64,000 nt of DNA from Viscum album. Lineage: Eukaryota > Streptophyta > Magnoliopsida > Santalales > Viscaceae. The stretch is from the NCBI GenBank assembly GCA_963277665.1, contig OY728158.1, forward strand, positions 596,154,818 to 596,218,817, given 5' to 3'. The translations under genes were made by a program, and so were the position numbers. Below the pieces are notes generated by a model. That model did no database searches and was not told where the DNA came from. It worked only from the letters and a program-made list of their open reading frames with translations. Shown here piece after piece: positions 22,100 to 36,060 of the stretch (the first letter of the stretch is position 1; every line of letters begins with the position of its first letter).

Positions 22100-25000
22100 G
22101 TAATGATATCAACCCCTGTATCCTAAGGATGATTCCTTGAATTAGTATATTGACATACGATACAAATAATCACATTCTAAGGGACCAAATAGTTTAGTTT
22201 TCTTGGTAAAATATATACATACTTGTAATCCAAATTACATTTTGAAAAATAAAAAAACAAAAATAATTTCATTGAGTCATCCATTATTCCTCCTTTGTTA
22301 AAAACATTATATTAGTCATAAAAATCATCTTAGAATTTTTTGGAAAGTAAAACATATGAAAGGGGTGAGATCAAATACCCAATAAGGGTAAACATATAGA
22401 AGAATCTATGTGGGAATATGGAATATAAAATATTGAATGGTAAATAATTTATACACAAACAATTTAAATAATCACATGGGCTAAGAATCATAACCATTGA
22501 TCTTCTACTAGTTTAATACTCACATCATATATAAATAACTAATCTCATAATGATGTAATGAATAATGTTGGAAATCTAAAACATATCATCAATGACTCAT
22601 TCAAGACATAGGAAAATAAATGGTCAAGGTCCTGTCCAAATCAATATATGAAAATAAATAGGCTAGGTATTGGATATGTACATATCTAGATTGTATCATG
22701 ATACCTATTGATGCATTGAGGGACTATATCGAGCCCCAAACATCACATACTAAGTTCAATGCATTAATCATAAAAACTGGGTGAACATAACCAATCTATA
22801 TATATACAAAAAATGTAAATAAATTTCTCCAATCATTAAACATAATCACAATCCATTATGAGTATTATAGGGAGTTGTATCAAAATTAAATATATACAGT
22901 TACATTGATCATAAAATATTAAATATAATATGGTAAATGAAATCATAATAGATTTAACTTAATGAATCATACAATTTATCAAAGGATATTGACATAGATG
23001 AAAATACTCTAATAAAATCATTGAAAATTATTGAGAGAAATACAAATTTTAACTTTAAAATTATTTATTTAAAAATCAACTAAATTATAAATGAAAACAT
23101 TTAATTTTAAATAAGCATTTAAACATTTAAATTAATATTAAAAATGATTAGGGTTCATGATGGCAGAAAAATCCACTCATTCACCATAAGATAAAAAAAT
23201 CACTTCCAATGAAAAAGTCATAAATTATCAATTTTGGGAAATGACAAAAAGATTCATTTAAAACCATTTTATAAGTTATAGAACATGTTTTAAAGGACTT
23301 TAAAAATTTACAAGATAAGAGAAAAATAATTTTTTAAATGTTTTTATAAATAATTGACATATAATAGAATATCCCCCAATGGATAATTAAAATAATAAAT
23401 CTCAATTAATAATGAGATTGTTAATTGAACCCTTACCTTGCATTTTCTTTGGGAAGAACATCCTTTAAACTATTTTATATTATATTTAAGAATGTTAATA
23501 ACTTATTCAAGAAACATATTAATATTTTTGATATTATATATGAGACTCTTAAAATATCATTTTACCTTTTTGTTAGTAATCTTTCATTATTTTAACTATT
23601 TTGGGTGTTAATTTCATAGTTTCTTTAGCACATTTGGACTTGTTATTTGCTGTTCCCATAAATTAAATCATGGTTTCATCATATCCATTATTTAATCCAT
23701 GATATAAATATTAGATATAGAAAGTATATATGTAATTATAATAATCGATAAACTTTGGAGACATAAAATGAAATGCACCATTCGTGGAGACAATAGTCCG
23801 TACGTACCCATGGACATTACTTTTAATTATTTATTATTTTATAACAATGAAAAGGAAAGGATATATATGTATATTATAATTAAATTATAATATTTATGTC
23901 ATATATGTTACATATTATTATGAAATCCATCATTTATATATTACATGTATAGCGTGAACGAATCATGTTGCATTGAGGAGGAGGCAGTCCACACTTCAAC
24001 AAATGATGTTACCATATTTATAAAAAAGGAAATAATAAGGGTATGTGTTATAAAAGAATTAAAAATGAATAAATACATATAAAATATCATATATAACATA
24101 TATAAATGTCATTTACATTATAATTAACAAATATAAAAGTTAATAATGTAAAAAAACACTAATCGTTTCATGAGGCGGTAGTTCACCGTACATTGAAACA
24201 ATATGTTCATTACCCATTAGATGGAAGTGTGTGTAATTTTGGGTGAAAATATTATCATAGAAAATATAATTATATTTTGGACACTTGTGTTGATATATAA
24301 TATTGTCATAAATATAGTTTAGGGGGTGAAGAATGGAAATAAAACATAAGAGCTTGAGGAAATATGTTACCACTTATTTGGGTAACTCCTTCTGGTTTCC
24401 ACCAGAGAGATTCCTTGGATGGATTTCTACACAAATAGAGGATATTAATATTAATATGGGGATTGTGGGATTTTTTGAATATATTTTTCTAGTTAAAGTG
24501 GATTTAGAGGTGTGAGGATGTGAGGGAGGAGGTTCCCTTTTATAATTGAGGCGAGGGTCACTTTTGGAAACCTTAAAATTTTAAATTAATATAAACTAAT
24601 TTTATTTTAAAAATATCTCAGAAGTGATTTATTTAAAATATAATATGATTATTGGTCTAAATACCATCAAAAAAATAATTTTTGTACAATTTTAGGTCAT
24701 GTTATTACTCTTATCTTTTGGCTTTAACCAACAATTAAATCCTTTAACTCTTACCGTAAAAACATGGATTTTTACTCATTATGGGTTAATATAGTTATTA
24801 TAAAATAAAATAATGGCCATAAATAAAACATTTATGAAATATTAACTTCATCCTAATAATTTGGATGAATTTTAAATTTTTATAATTTTTTTATCATTTA
24901 ATGATTTTTTTATTTTAAAATATATTTAGTGTCAATTTTGAAACTATTCATTACCTGTCTTTTTAAAAATATTATAAAAACATAATATATTAGAAAAAAT

Positions 25001-26478
25001 ATTTTAAGTCATCCATAATACGTCAAATTAATCTATAAAATTCATTTATGAAATTAAATTTATCAAATTATAATTATTTTCATATTTTTAATATCATTTA
25101 TTTGATTGTTGCATTAATTAAACAATTATTGCATCATCATTGTGTCACTATTTAATGAAATTATTTCCTTTATAAAAACTATAAATAAATTAACATAATT
25201 AATATCAAAATTTTAAATTTTAAATTAATATTTATAGTCAATGTTATCCTCCATATAACCATATAAAAATTTCAAAATTATTAAAACGCGAGTTTGACAT
25301 ATTGGACTTCCCTTAGAATAAAATACTATAAATGGCATAAAGTCATATTTGAGGATTCAAAAGTACTTAAAATAAGCTTAATGAAGATTTTTTTCGAAAT
25401 AATATTATCCAATTAAATTAATAAATGTTTTAGGGTAATTTAATAATATTTATAATATAATTGTTACCTTTAATTGCCCAATTTACCCTTAATTGTTGTA
25501 ATAAAAAATATTACAAAATTTATTATTCATAAGCCCAAAAATAAAAGAAACATTTTTAAATAATTTGGATCCAATGATTCAAAATATTTAATTCATATTT
25601 CAAAATTCAAAACACATAAATATTAGTAATTAATTTAAAATTAACCCTGTTGTCGGGGTGGGAAAATGAGTTATTAATGTTTAAACATGCAAAAGAGTGA
25701 AATGTTTTTATATCTAAATTCAATATAAAATTGATGAAAATAATAAAAATTGGGTAAATTTTTTATTAAATAATCTCTTGATAATTTAAAAATAATCAAT
25801 AATATAATTTTACACTATAAATTAATTCTATGAAAAATTTGTTTTCAATTAAAAAGTTTTATTTTAACTATTCATCAGAACATTAAACTTATCAGAAAAA
25901 TACCAAAAATTTAATGAAGTAAATTTTTTTTTTGATTTAAAATAAAGTGTTTATTTTTGAAAATATAATATATAAAAGTCTCAAAAATTGAATTTAAAAT
26001 AGTTTCCCTATTAAATGGAGGTAATACTACCTTTAAAAAGTATCGGTTTTTATGTGTAATATTTTGTTTGTTCATATCTGATGCCTATCAAATATATTCA
26101 ATAAATATAAAAAATATTTTATAGAATTTATAAAATTTATATTTCATTAATATAACTTCAAAATAGTATTTAATTCAATTTATTAGTATAAATTTTTTTT
26201 GTGAGCATAAAAATAGTTTTTATAAATACATTATCATTATATTCAATTGGTTCTTATATTCATTTATAATTTATTTGTAACCAATGAATTCGACCATATA
26301 TTTTCATTATTTATTTAATACCATTAATAACTTCTAATTTAATGTCCATGTTATAATGGTAACATTTAAATAATAATAATATTTTTTTGTTTATTTAAGC
26401 TTGAAGTTGAATGCATGGTCAGCTATAAAATAAATTGAAATAAAAAAGAGAAACATAATAAAAATATTAGGGTTTTAC
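22100..26478 (-). repeat. 3' LTR of element F (copy A)
   Basis: Aligns by eye along its whole length with the right-hand copy: ggaccaaatagtttag at 22180 with gggactgaatagtttag at 28865; gcaccattcgtggagac at 23775 with gcatcgttcatggagat at 30452; ccttttataattgagg at 24537 with ccttttatatttgagg at 31230; and the 25000-26478 part with 41850-43339. The left edge is set only from length, the right edge from the tract ggagggaataagg on the minus strand. Confidence 0.75.
24537..24548 (-). promoter_or_regulatory. LTR TATA box (copy A)
   Basis: AATTATAAAAGG on the minus strand, at the place equivalent to the boxes in copies B and C. Transcription would run left. Confidence 0.55.
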
Positions 26479-26494
26479 CTTATTCCCTCCATTA
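26479..26494 (-). promoter_or_regulatory. Polypurine tract of element F
   Basis: The minus strand reads GGAGGGAATAAGG directly before the start of LTR A. It has the position and composition of the tract that primes plus-strand DNA synthesis. Confidence 0.5.
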
Positions 26495-27060
26495 ATAAAT
26501 TGAGTCTTTTTTGAATTTAGGTATGGGAATGATGGTTTTACTATTAAAAAAACGTTAATTTAAATCCCACATTAGAATGAGGGTTGTTAAAGATTTCACT
26601 TTAAAATAAAGAATGGGAAGTATGAAGGTCACAAAAGATAACACATAATAGGTTTTCATGTTGAAAAAAATGTACATGGAGGATAAATCTAACCATCAAT
26701 TATTGATGGAGAGTGATATAGAACATGATCAAGAGAAATTTAACAATCAAAAGGCTAAAAATACATGATAATCTAAGAGACCATTTGATTCATCGAAAAA
26801 ATGTACTATGATATCATTTTTTGTTTCAAGATCCTTTCCCTAGATATGAAGAATTAAATTACTTCCTAGACTAAGAAAATATGGAAACATACTTACTTGA
26901 AAAGTATATTTTCATCCTTTAATCAATTTCATTCATAAACTCATCATTCTCTCCCAAATATAATAAAAATTGAAAATATTCTATTTATCTTAATCATATA
27001 GGGCAAAAAAATGAACTTATACTTCGTCTATCATATCATCTAAATAAAAAAACTATGTTA
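26495..27060. other. Element F internal DNA, left part
   Basis: Between the polypurine-like tract and the tRNA-related segment. In an intact element integrase would lie here; no integrase motif is visible. Confidence 0.45.
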
Positions 27061-27064
27061 TAAT

Positions 27065-27185
27065 CACCAAGACATCTTTCAGACCAGTGGTATATGTTTC
27101 ACCCTTGTTGCCCTTCAGTTGTAGGTTCAAGCCTCCTGGCATTTCCAGATGTGACAGGTTATCACTCGACCTATGAGTTAATATT
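27065..27185 (+). repeat. tRNA-related segment, possible SINE remnant
   Basis: gaccagtgg (near 27084) resembles a pol III A box, and gttcaagcc (near 27125) fits the B-box consensus GWTCRANNC exactly. The spacing is tRNA-like, and the segment is GC-richer than its flanks. There is no cloverleaf I can fold confidently, so it is not called a tRNA gene. It sits inside the internal part of element F. Confidence 0.35.
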
Positions 27186-27779
27186 TTCATAAAATGGTAT
27201 TATTATAAAATTTCAAAAATAACCTTATTATATTCAAAATTAAAGAAATTTTTGAACCTCAAATAATAATATCCAATTTTTAACATAATATATTACAACA
27301 ATGAGACTCATCAATAATTATATTGCCTAAATAACAGTAAAAAATGTCTCTAAATTTAGAAAATCAATATTAACACGAATTCCTTAAAAAAATAATGTAT
27401 ATCTTTTTATAAAATACCAAATATATGAATACATTGATTATAGTAAAACTGTAATGAAAATATTGATTCTTCCAAATCCTTAATTATGATGTACTACAAT
27501 ACAATACTTAGATATATCATGATTCTAATAACCAGAATATCCTAACATAATTCTTGAATAAAAAATACATTAATTGTTCCCTTTGAGTGTAGTAACAACA
27601 TAATATTGAACATGATCTCTTTTATTTTGATGAGATATATTTTCTTGATAGTTAGAAAAATTATTTTTATAATGTATAATCTCTTTAAAATTATATCATT
27701 GAACATTGGTATCTTCTTTCTTCCCCTTGTAGTCACGAGCATGATGAAATTTCTCACAAAAGTCAATAAAAACTTCTTT

Positions 27780-28640
27780 TCCTTTTAAACATCAACCATG
27801 GCGTTTCCTTCCACAATTATCACATGTGGGAAAAATCCTTCATTCCCTTTTTCTATTTATCTTTCTATTTCTCTAAAATTCAAATTTTCTATTGCTTTCA
27901 ACAAAATTCAAAAACATAAGGAATTTTTCTCTATCTTGATAGCACACGAGGCTATATATTCTTAGGATGAGAAATATTGGATGAACAATGCCTTTCTATG
28001 TAATTTGGTTAACTGATAAATGAAATGATAAATTTTACTACTTGGGTTACGTAGGTAGTTCATAGCATTACTTGATAGCCTTGTAAAGTTTTATTCATAC
28101 TTATCAACATTCTTTTCCTCCGTTTTCCTTATATTCAAGAATTGTCTCTCCATATCTACTCACTGTTAGAAAGGGAATATTTTTTAATAAAATTTCCTTG
28201 AAATTCTTCCTTTAAATATGTTCTATATTCTCCTATCCGTTAGTGTTTTGGATCAAAAAACATCATTGATCTGCATCCTCTGAATGATGATAAAATTACA
28301 GGAAAACTTTCTCCCTTTCATTAATTCCTAAAGAATGAAAGATATTCTCTAAAGAACATGTATATTTTCAACAAAAAATTGATTTTTAGACCTATTGAAT
28401 GTTGGAGGTTATTGTACAAGGAAGAATTCTAACATTTATCCTCCCCATTTCTGATTATAATTATCCATATGGGAATAGTTATTGTTCATAACCTAATTCG
28501 ATTATCCCTGTATAGTTATAATATTCTCAGCATCAGTTGTGGATACAAATCCAAAATCATTATCTTTAATTGAATGGAAATACCTACATGGATTATGTCT
28601 GTTCATAAAGTTTCAATTCATTCAACCAGGCACCATTTCT
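27780..28640 (-). pseudogene. Ty3/gypsy gag relic of element F
   Basis: Near 27790-27824 the minus strand reads CDNCGRKRHG, stop, C, the chromovirus gag zinc knuckle C-X2-C-X4-H-X4-C with one stop inside. Near 28030-28150 it reads MERQFLNIRKTEEKNVDKYE, stop, NFTRLS, which matches the gag segment EFLxLxQGxMSVxEYxxKFxxLSR and the gag of element E. Near 28400 PPTFNRS matches the PPxFxGS opening. Many stops and frame changes. It establishes the minus-strand orientation of element F. Confidence 0.65.
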
Positions 28641-28766
28641 AAAAAATATAATAAATTATATTATGAATCATAAATCATAACTTTGAACTTGTAAAACATA
28701 AAATAAATTTAAAATATTATGCATAGCTAAAATTCCCTGATATAGTTTCTAAAGATTATACTAAAC

Positions 28767-28780
28767 ATTCTATAATACCA
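28767..28780 (-). promoter_or_regulatory. Probable primer binding site of element F
   Basis: The minus strand reads TGGTATTATAGAAT directly inside the right-hand LTR. It is close to TGGTATCAGAGCAT, complementary to initiator Met tRNA, with a few changes. Confidence 0.45.
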
Positions 28781-31668
28781 ACTATAATGAACCTGACCCA
28801 CATTATCCCAGATTCAGTGCCTTAGAATAATATAATAGAATAAGATACAATATATCACATCCCATGGGACTGAATAGTTTAGCAGTATCGGTAAACTATA
28901 TACATCATTGTAATCTGAATTACATTGTAAAACATATCAAAAACAAAAACAAAAAAATATTTGATTCACTGTTATTTCCCCTTTGTTTAATCCAACATAT
29001 AACACATAACATACTTCAGGAAATATTTGGGGAAAATGAAACATATAAAAGTTGTCATCTAAAATGATTAGTATGGTTAATTTTACAATGGATTCCATGT
29101 GTAAATAAGGAATAAAAAATATGGAATCATAAACAACAAAAAACATCCATTTAAATAATCACAGGAGTTAGGAAACATAACCATAGATATTTTACAAGAT
29201 AAATAATAACATGTAATGTAAATACCTAATGTAATAATGATGTAATGAATATCTTTTCACATCTAAAACATATATTTGAGGCCTTGTCCATGAAATATGA
29301 AAATAAATGGTTAAGGTCTCTACTAAATCGATATCTAAAAATAAATCGGCAAGGCCTCTTCCAAGTATATATCTAGTTTGTCACATGAAACCTACCAATG
29401 AATCTAGGGGATATAGTGGGGCCTTATATCACTTAATAATTCTAATTCATTCCTCATATGAATTTAGTGAACATAAACAACATATACATATGAAATTTAA
29501 ATAACATTCCCTAATTAGTAAACATACCCACAAACCATATTAGGTAATATAGGGAATGGTATCAAAATAGAACATCCATGGTCAAATTGATCATAACACA
29601 TTTAATAGAATATATAAAATGATATCATAATAGATGCAAACTAATTAATCTTAAAATTCAATGAGGTATATTAACGTATATGAAAATACACTAACAATAT
29701 AATTGAAAATTCTTGATAGAAAGACACCTATTTTAATTTAAAATTATTTCTTTAAAAAGACATATTATTATAAATGAAAATATTTTATTCAGAAATTACC
29801 ATTTAAACTTGTAATGTAAGATTTAATGTTTTAAGGGGTTATGGTGGTGGAAAATTCTTCTCATGGTTTATAATATAAAAAACACACCTTACATAAAAAA
29901 TCATAAAGTATATTTTTTTTGGAAAATGACAAAAATATTTTTTTAAACCGTTTTAAAAAAAGTAGAAAATTGGTTAAAAGAATTTAAAATTTCATAGGAT
30001 AATAGTAAAATAAATATTTAATTTTTTTATAAATCATTGACATAAAATAGAATATCCCATAGTGGACACTTAAACAGAAACAATCTCGACTAAGTATGAG
30101 ATTGTAAATTAAACCCTTGCCTTGTGTTTCCTTTGGGGTGAACATACTTTAACCTCTTATATAATGGATTTAAGAATATTAATAACTTATTATATTAATA
30201 TATTAATATTTATGACATTATATATGATCCTATTATAATATCATGGTACCCGTTTTTTTGTAATCTTTCATTATTTTCACAATTTCATGTGTGAATTGCC
30301 TATTTTCTTGAGTAAGTTTTGAATTGTTATTTGTTATTACCATTAATTAGAGAATTTTTTTTATCATTACCGGAATTTTTAATAGTATTTAAATTTCATA
30401 TATATTAAGTGTATATGAATTTATAATAATCCATAAAATATAAAATATGAAATGCATCGTTCATGGAGATGCTAGACCGTACGTGTGCACGAATGAAACA
30501 TTTATTTATTTTTCGTATTAGAACAATGAAAAAATGATATATATATATATATATTATAATTATAATATGAAAATTCTTTATATATGTTACATATGATTAT
30601 TAAAACTATACTTTATACATTCCATGTATATCATGAATAAATTACGTCAATTTGAGGAGGTGTTAGTCAACACTTCCACAAACGATGTTATCATATTTGT
30701 ACAAAATAGAAAACATAAGACTATGTGTTATAAATGAATTCAAGATGAATAAATATATAATAAATATCATATATAACAAATATAATTAATTTTAACATCA
30801 TAATTCCTAACCATGAATGGTGGCAATAGAAAAATGAACAATCGTCATTTCATGAGGCTGTTGTTCTCCGTACACATAAATATTATTTTTGTTACCCATC
30901 CGATGGAAGTGAGTATAAGTTTAGGTTTAAAAAATATCATAAAAACACCTCCATATAATTAATAAAATATTATTGTTATATAATCTTGTAAGAAAGAGAT
31001 TTTTGGGGTGACTAATGGAAATAATACTAAAGACTTTGAGGAAAGATATTTCCTCTTATTTTGGAAACTCATTTTGGTTTACACCAAAGGGATTCCTGTA
31101 ATTTCTTTTTTCTCAAAGGGATGCATCTAGGATGAGTTTATAGATGTTGGGATCCTTTTTCGGAAGATATGTATCAATCTAATTCATATATATAGGTTTG
31201 AGGAAGTGAGGGAAAATGTGCCCTTTTATATTTGAGGTGAGGGTTAATTTTGGAAACCACAAAATATTAAACTAATATATTTTTATTTTCTTTTCTAAAT
31301 GGATAAAAATGATCTTTTAAAATATAATATGCATATGGATCTAAATACTGTAAAAAAATAATTTTGAGGCATGTTTAGTCAACAATATTACTGTTATATT
31401 TTGGCTTTAACCCTTAGTTAACCCCTTTAACTCTTACCATAAATACATGATTTTTACTTTTTAAGTGTTAATGTAGTCACTCAAAATTGAGTAAATAAAT
31501 TGAAATGGACCACTAAAGAAATATTTATCTTCATCCTAATCATTTGGAAGAATTTTACTTTTTTATGAATTTTATATCATTTAATAAAATATTATCTATT
31601 TTAAAATATAATTAGTGTTAAAATCTTCAATGCGCATCACTTGGATTTTTAAAAATTTAACTAAAAAA
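28781..31668 (-). repeat. 5' LTR of element F, first part (copy B)
   Basis: Homologous to 22100-24990. It is interrupted at 31668/31669 by element E and resumes at 41849. It contains the TATA segment cccttttatatttgagg near 31229. Confidence 0.75.
31229..31240 (-). promoter_or_regulatory. LTR TATA box (copy B)
   Basis: The minus strand reads AATATAAAAGGG, equivalent to the boxes at 7837 and 24537. Confidence 0.5.
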
Positions 31669-31673
31669 TGATA
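31669..31673. other. Target-site duplication, left copy
   Basis: tgata, matching tgata at 41849-41853 on the other side of element E. Five bases is the usual length for LTR elements. Confidence 0.75.
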
Positions 31674-34180
31674 TATAAAAACCCTTCATTCTATTACACA
31701 CTTAGACATGATTTATTACAAAAAAAACATCACTTGAAACAACATAGATGATTTAGAGTTCGAGTGTCTTTGGGGCTTAAGAACATTACATAAAAACTTA
31801 AACCATAGGATGATACATCTTATTGAAAACTTCATTTGCATGACCACTACAGTCCCTCGTACTTAGCATTGCATGGGATAAACTGAGGACATGAATAAGA
31901 AAAGGGTGAGATATAAATCCTATTAAAGGAGTTAACAAGGAATAACATGAAATATAAAATGCATGTTAAGTGATAGCCATATCAATTATGAATAAGATAA
32001 ACATGAACATAAAGGCATGATATAACATGATTAACAAAACATGGAAATTTGGAAATAACATTTAACATGATTTTAGCATGATACAAGGATCATTGCACAC
32101 AGATCATGAGTAAATCCTCATTGCACTAGAATTAGAATGATTAAACCCTCATTTCACTTAACGTATCATGATACTAATCTTTACACAATGCATTGGAGCG
32201 CAATCAGGATGCACCCTTTATAAACATTTTATTTCATGCATAAGTGTGCCACATGGATAATATGACATGGAATCAATCAACATCATAAGTTATTCCATGA
32301 TTAAGTAATGTGGAATAAATACATAAAATTACAACTCAATATGTATGTGTTCATTAAGGTGAATACTCTTGATAGATAGATGTGTATTGTATTCATTATA
32401 TAATTATCTTGACTTGGAAAAACACGGTGCAATTTCAGCATCATAACGGCATGACATAAGGATTTAGGAAAATGGTTTATGAGAGAGAAATGAGTGTATC
32501 ATCATATGTACATAAAATAGACTGTAAGGGGGTTATATATATACATTTCCCAACAAACATAATGCAATTTTGATTCATAATACAAACTAATTACTTGTAT
32601 GTAAAAGCGGAGAGAGATAACCCTCACAGAATTTCAACACGGTAACATGTGTACATGAGAGGCATTAATTAGAGATAAAGGGGTCTACCATCATCCAAAC
32701 TTAAATAGGTAAGTACAACGTAGGTTTGAAATCATACCCCAACATTTGTAATTGAAAAAATAGGCCATAACAACTTAATGAAAATTAGACCAAAAATGAG
32801 AAATGAAATAAATCTCTTACTTGGAAGTGTGATCCCAAAGGCTTGGGAGAGGATTGAGAGGGGCTTCTTGGGAGCTTGTGTCACCACACATTAAACTAAT
32901 AAATACCACAAACCAGCCCATGTTTTTTGCCTATGGTTTTTGTCCACGGGTATTGGAAAACAATATTTTATAATTCCAATGGAATAACATATTAAAATAA
33001 TAGGTTTACTTATGTTTAGGTGAGTCAAACTCTCAAGGAAATTCATTTAAAAAGTGAAAATGTTTTATAACACTTGGAGGGTCCAATAAAGTCTTGGGAA
33101 ATAATTAAAACAATCCAAAAATAAAATTATTTTAACGGTAAAACATATACTGGCAGAGAAAATAATTTATAATATTTTATTACATCACTATTTGGACATT
33201 ATAATGCCATAAAACACATTATATATTTAAACGATATTTATTTTTTACACAAAAATTCGACTATCTCAAAAACTTATGGAAAATTCACCATTAGATAATA
33301 TTGATGTCCTGATTCCAAAAATAACATTTATTTTATGTCAATTATTTTCTAAAAATGTGAATTTTTTACTTTTAAAATAAAAATCAACATTTATCGAAAA
33401 TTCATGGGTTTTGACAAAAACAGCTTTCAAACCTAAATAATAATTACAATTACATTCATATAATTATACGATCATTTATATTTAATAAAAAGTAATTTAA
33501 TAATAATAATATTTTATTACAATATTATTTAATTAAAAAATTATTTAATTCATAAAAATATATTTCTTATTAGAATATTAACAAAAAATACTATTTGCGC
33601 TTTAAAAACTATTTACAAAGTAACAATAATAAAATGAATGTATATTCATTTTTATATAAAAATTTTATGCACATAATCATAGTGCTAAGGTATTGTTACA
33701 TAACACATTATAACAACCTCATAAGACCAAATTGTAAGGTGGGTGATGGTGAGAGACTCTTGGGGTGGCTTGGATAACATTGCTCATGTGGTAATCTCTA
33801 TCAACTTCCACTTATCTCGTAGGTAGTTCTGTTTGATCTTAACATCATGAAGTTCAGCTTGGTCTTGGTCAAGAATTAATCTCAATGTTGCCACCTCCTT
33901 TCCAACCTCCGACAAATGGGCTTTGTATGGGGCACATCTACTGGATGAGGCCATCGCTTCCTTTTTCGGAGTAAATAGGATTTGTTAAAGCCCTATATTT
34001 ATACTAATGACGTGATAACTGTTCAATGAATATATTAGAAACAATCACAATTATTAACAGTATTTTAATATTTAGAAACATAAAACAAAATAATTTCATA
34101 TATACTATAACTATTTTACATAATAATACATTTAATTAGATCAAAATGAATTTTCATTAATAACTATTTGGAGTCGGTAT
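31674..34180 (-). repeat. 3' LTR of element E, TATA segment deleted
   Basis: Direct repeat of 39216-41848. Alignment is clear from gacatgatttattac (31706 and 39250) through agtgtctttggggc, aagaaaagggtgagatataa and tatattagaaacaatcac to the inner end near 34180. It lacks about 134 bp found in the other copy between 40419 and 40554; here agcttg (32873-32878) runs almost directly into tcaccacacattaaact (32881). The missing part includes the TATA box. Confidence 0.9.
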
Positions 34181-34196
34181 AATCTTCCCCCCTTAA
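34181..34196 (-). promoter_or_regulatory. Polypurine tract of element E
   Basis: The minus strand reads AAGGGGGGAAGAT directly before the 3' LTR. It primes plus-strand DNA synthesis in this family. Confidence 0.85.
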
Positions 34197-34204
34197 AAAC
34201 TTTT

Positions 34205-35480
34205 GCCATCAAAATTTCCTTTTCCCACACCAAAAAAGATTAGGGTAACTCTTCTTCATTACTTTCTATGATTCCCACATCGCTTCTTCAAACTTTTGGT
34301 TTTCTCCACAACACGCTCACAAGGAGAATTGTCTTATTTCGTAGGACTTTTTCTATATGATCTAAGAACCTCACTGGTTTCTCCTTGTAAGAAAGATCAT
34401 CCTCTAATTGTTCTACCTCTGAAGAGAGTACATGTGAAGGGTTTTGTATGTACTTCCTTAAAAGGGTTACATGAAATAAATCATGTACCTTGTCCATGGT
34501 AGGTGGTAGTGTTAGTCGATAGGCCACAACCTCGACACGATCAAGAATCTCAAAGGGGCCGATATACCTAGGAATTAACATCCATTTCTTTCTAAACATC
34601 AGGACCTTCTTCCATGGAGATATGCATATGAATACCATGTATCCATCATTAATCTCAAGGTCTCCTCAATGTTTATCTGCATAACACTTCTCTCGACTCT
34701 GACCTTCTTTGATATGCTGCTTAGCACCATCTCCACCATTTCTCCAACCATTTTTGGTATTATCAGCTCACGCTCACTGACATCATCTCAATATGTCGGT
34801 GTTCTGCATCTCTTCCCATATAGGGCTCTATAAGGTGTCATTCGGATTCTCGAGTGGAAACTGTAATTATAGGAAAATTCAACCAGAGGAAGATGTTGAT
34901 CCCATCCTACATTAAAGTCCATTGAACATGATCTTAACATATCATCTAGTGTCTGAATAGTTCGCTCAGATTGTCCATCAGTTTGAGGATGATAGACCAT
35001 ACTGATGTTTAGTTAAGTATCCAGAGCATGTTGAAGACTCTTCCAAAATCTAGAGGTGAATCTTGGATCTCGATCTAATACAATAGATAGTGGTACTCCA
35101 TGCATCCTTACCACTTCCCTGAAATATATCCGTGCCATTTGACCTGATGAGAAATCCTCCCGAATTGAAATGAAATGTGCAGACATTATAAGACGATCCA
35201 CATCAACCCAGATTGCATTGTTTCCTTTGGATGTGTTCATAAGTCTAGTGAGAAAGTCCATGGTGATGTTATCCCATTTCCATGCAGGTATGGGGAATGG
35301 TTACATCATACCCTTAGACTTCCGCCCCTCTAACTTCACTTTCTAACAAATGAGGCACTTTTATGTCTTCTCATAGATCTCCTTCTTCATATTATGCCAG
35401 AAATAATGCTCTCGATGATCTCGATACATCTTTGTGTTTCCTGGGTGCATATAAAATTTTTGAACTATTTGCATCATCCA
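34205..35480 (-). pseudogene. Tekay integrase (element E)
   Basis: The N-terminal zinc region at 35341-35462 reads HPGNTKMYRDHREHYFWHNM, then KCLIC, stop, KVK. The core at 35013-35261 reads MDFLTRLMNTSKGN, VDRLIMSAHF and SIVLDRDPRFTS, giving two catalytic Asp. After a TAA, 34788-35000 reads YHPQTDGQSERTIQTLDDML with the catalytic Glu. The C-terminal part at 34288-34638 reads PRYIGPFEILDRV, HDLFHVTLLRKY and PVRFLDHIEKVLRNK, then VLWRKPK and, in another frame, EEAMWES and YPNLF. At least three stops or frame changes separate these blocks. All catalytic residues are visible. Confidence 0.93.
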
Positions 35481-35639
35481 AATTTTCCTTCTTCAGCTCC
35501 AGACTTTATTGAACACATAGTCTTTTCCCAAATCTCACAATTTCTTCTTCATTAACAATAGGCACCAAGGATTTCCCTTTCCTGATGGCTTCCACTTTCT
35601 TATGAATTCCCACATCATCCTTTAGAGTTTCCATTAACA

Positions 35640-36060
35640 TTTCCAAAATATATATTTGATCAATAATTTGTGAAAGGATTTATGATGTTCCATTATTTAT
35701 GATTCCCCTGTCCATCTTCATCAAATATAATAATATTGGATCCTTCTCAATTCTCAAAAATGATAGAATCGCTGGGTCTTTTCTACATAGACCATTTTCC
35801 ACCTTGTTTGCTTTCCCAGGGTGGTAATTGATTGAGTTGTCATTGTATTTGATCAGCTCTAACCATCTTCGATGGAACATGTTCAACTCTTTTTGTGTGA
35901 ATACATAATTGAGGATTTTGTGGTCTGTATATATTTCACACTTCAACCCAAAGAGAAAATACTTCCAAATTTTTAATGTAAAGATCACCGCAGCCAACTC
36001 TAGATCATGTGTTGGATAATTATTCTCATGAAATTTCAATTATCTTGAAGCATAGGCAAT
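35640..36060 (-). pseudogene. Tekay RNase H (element E)
   Basis: Reads HENNYPTHDLELAAVIF, LKIWKYFLFGLKCEIYTDHK, FTQKELNMFHRRWLELIK and INYHPGKANKV. The family ending VADALSRK is changed to VENGLCRK, losing the final Asp-Ala pair. The open part covers 35680-36039. Confidence 0.92.

Noticed and set aside
27065..27185. Functional tRNA gene
   Set aside because: No convincing acceptor and anticodon stems could be paired, although the box motifs are present.
30538..30556. Short (AT)n run
   Set aside because: Ordinary microsatellite in AT-rich DNA.
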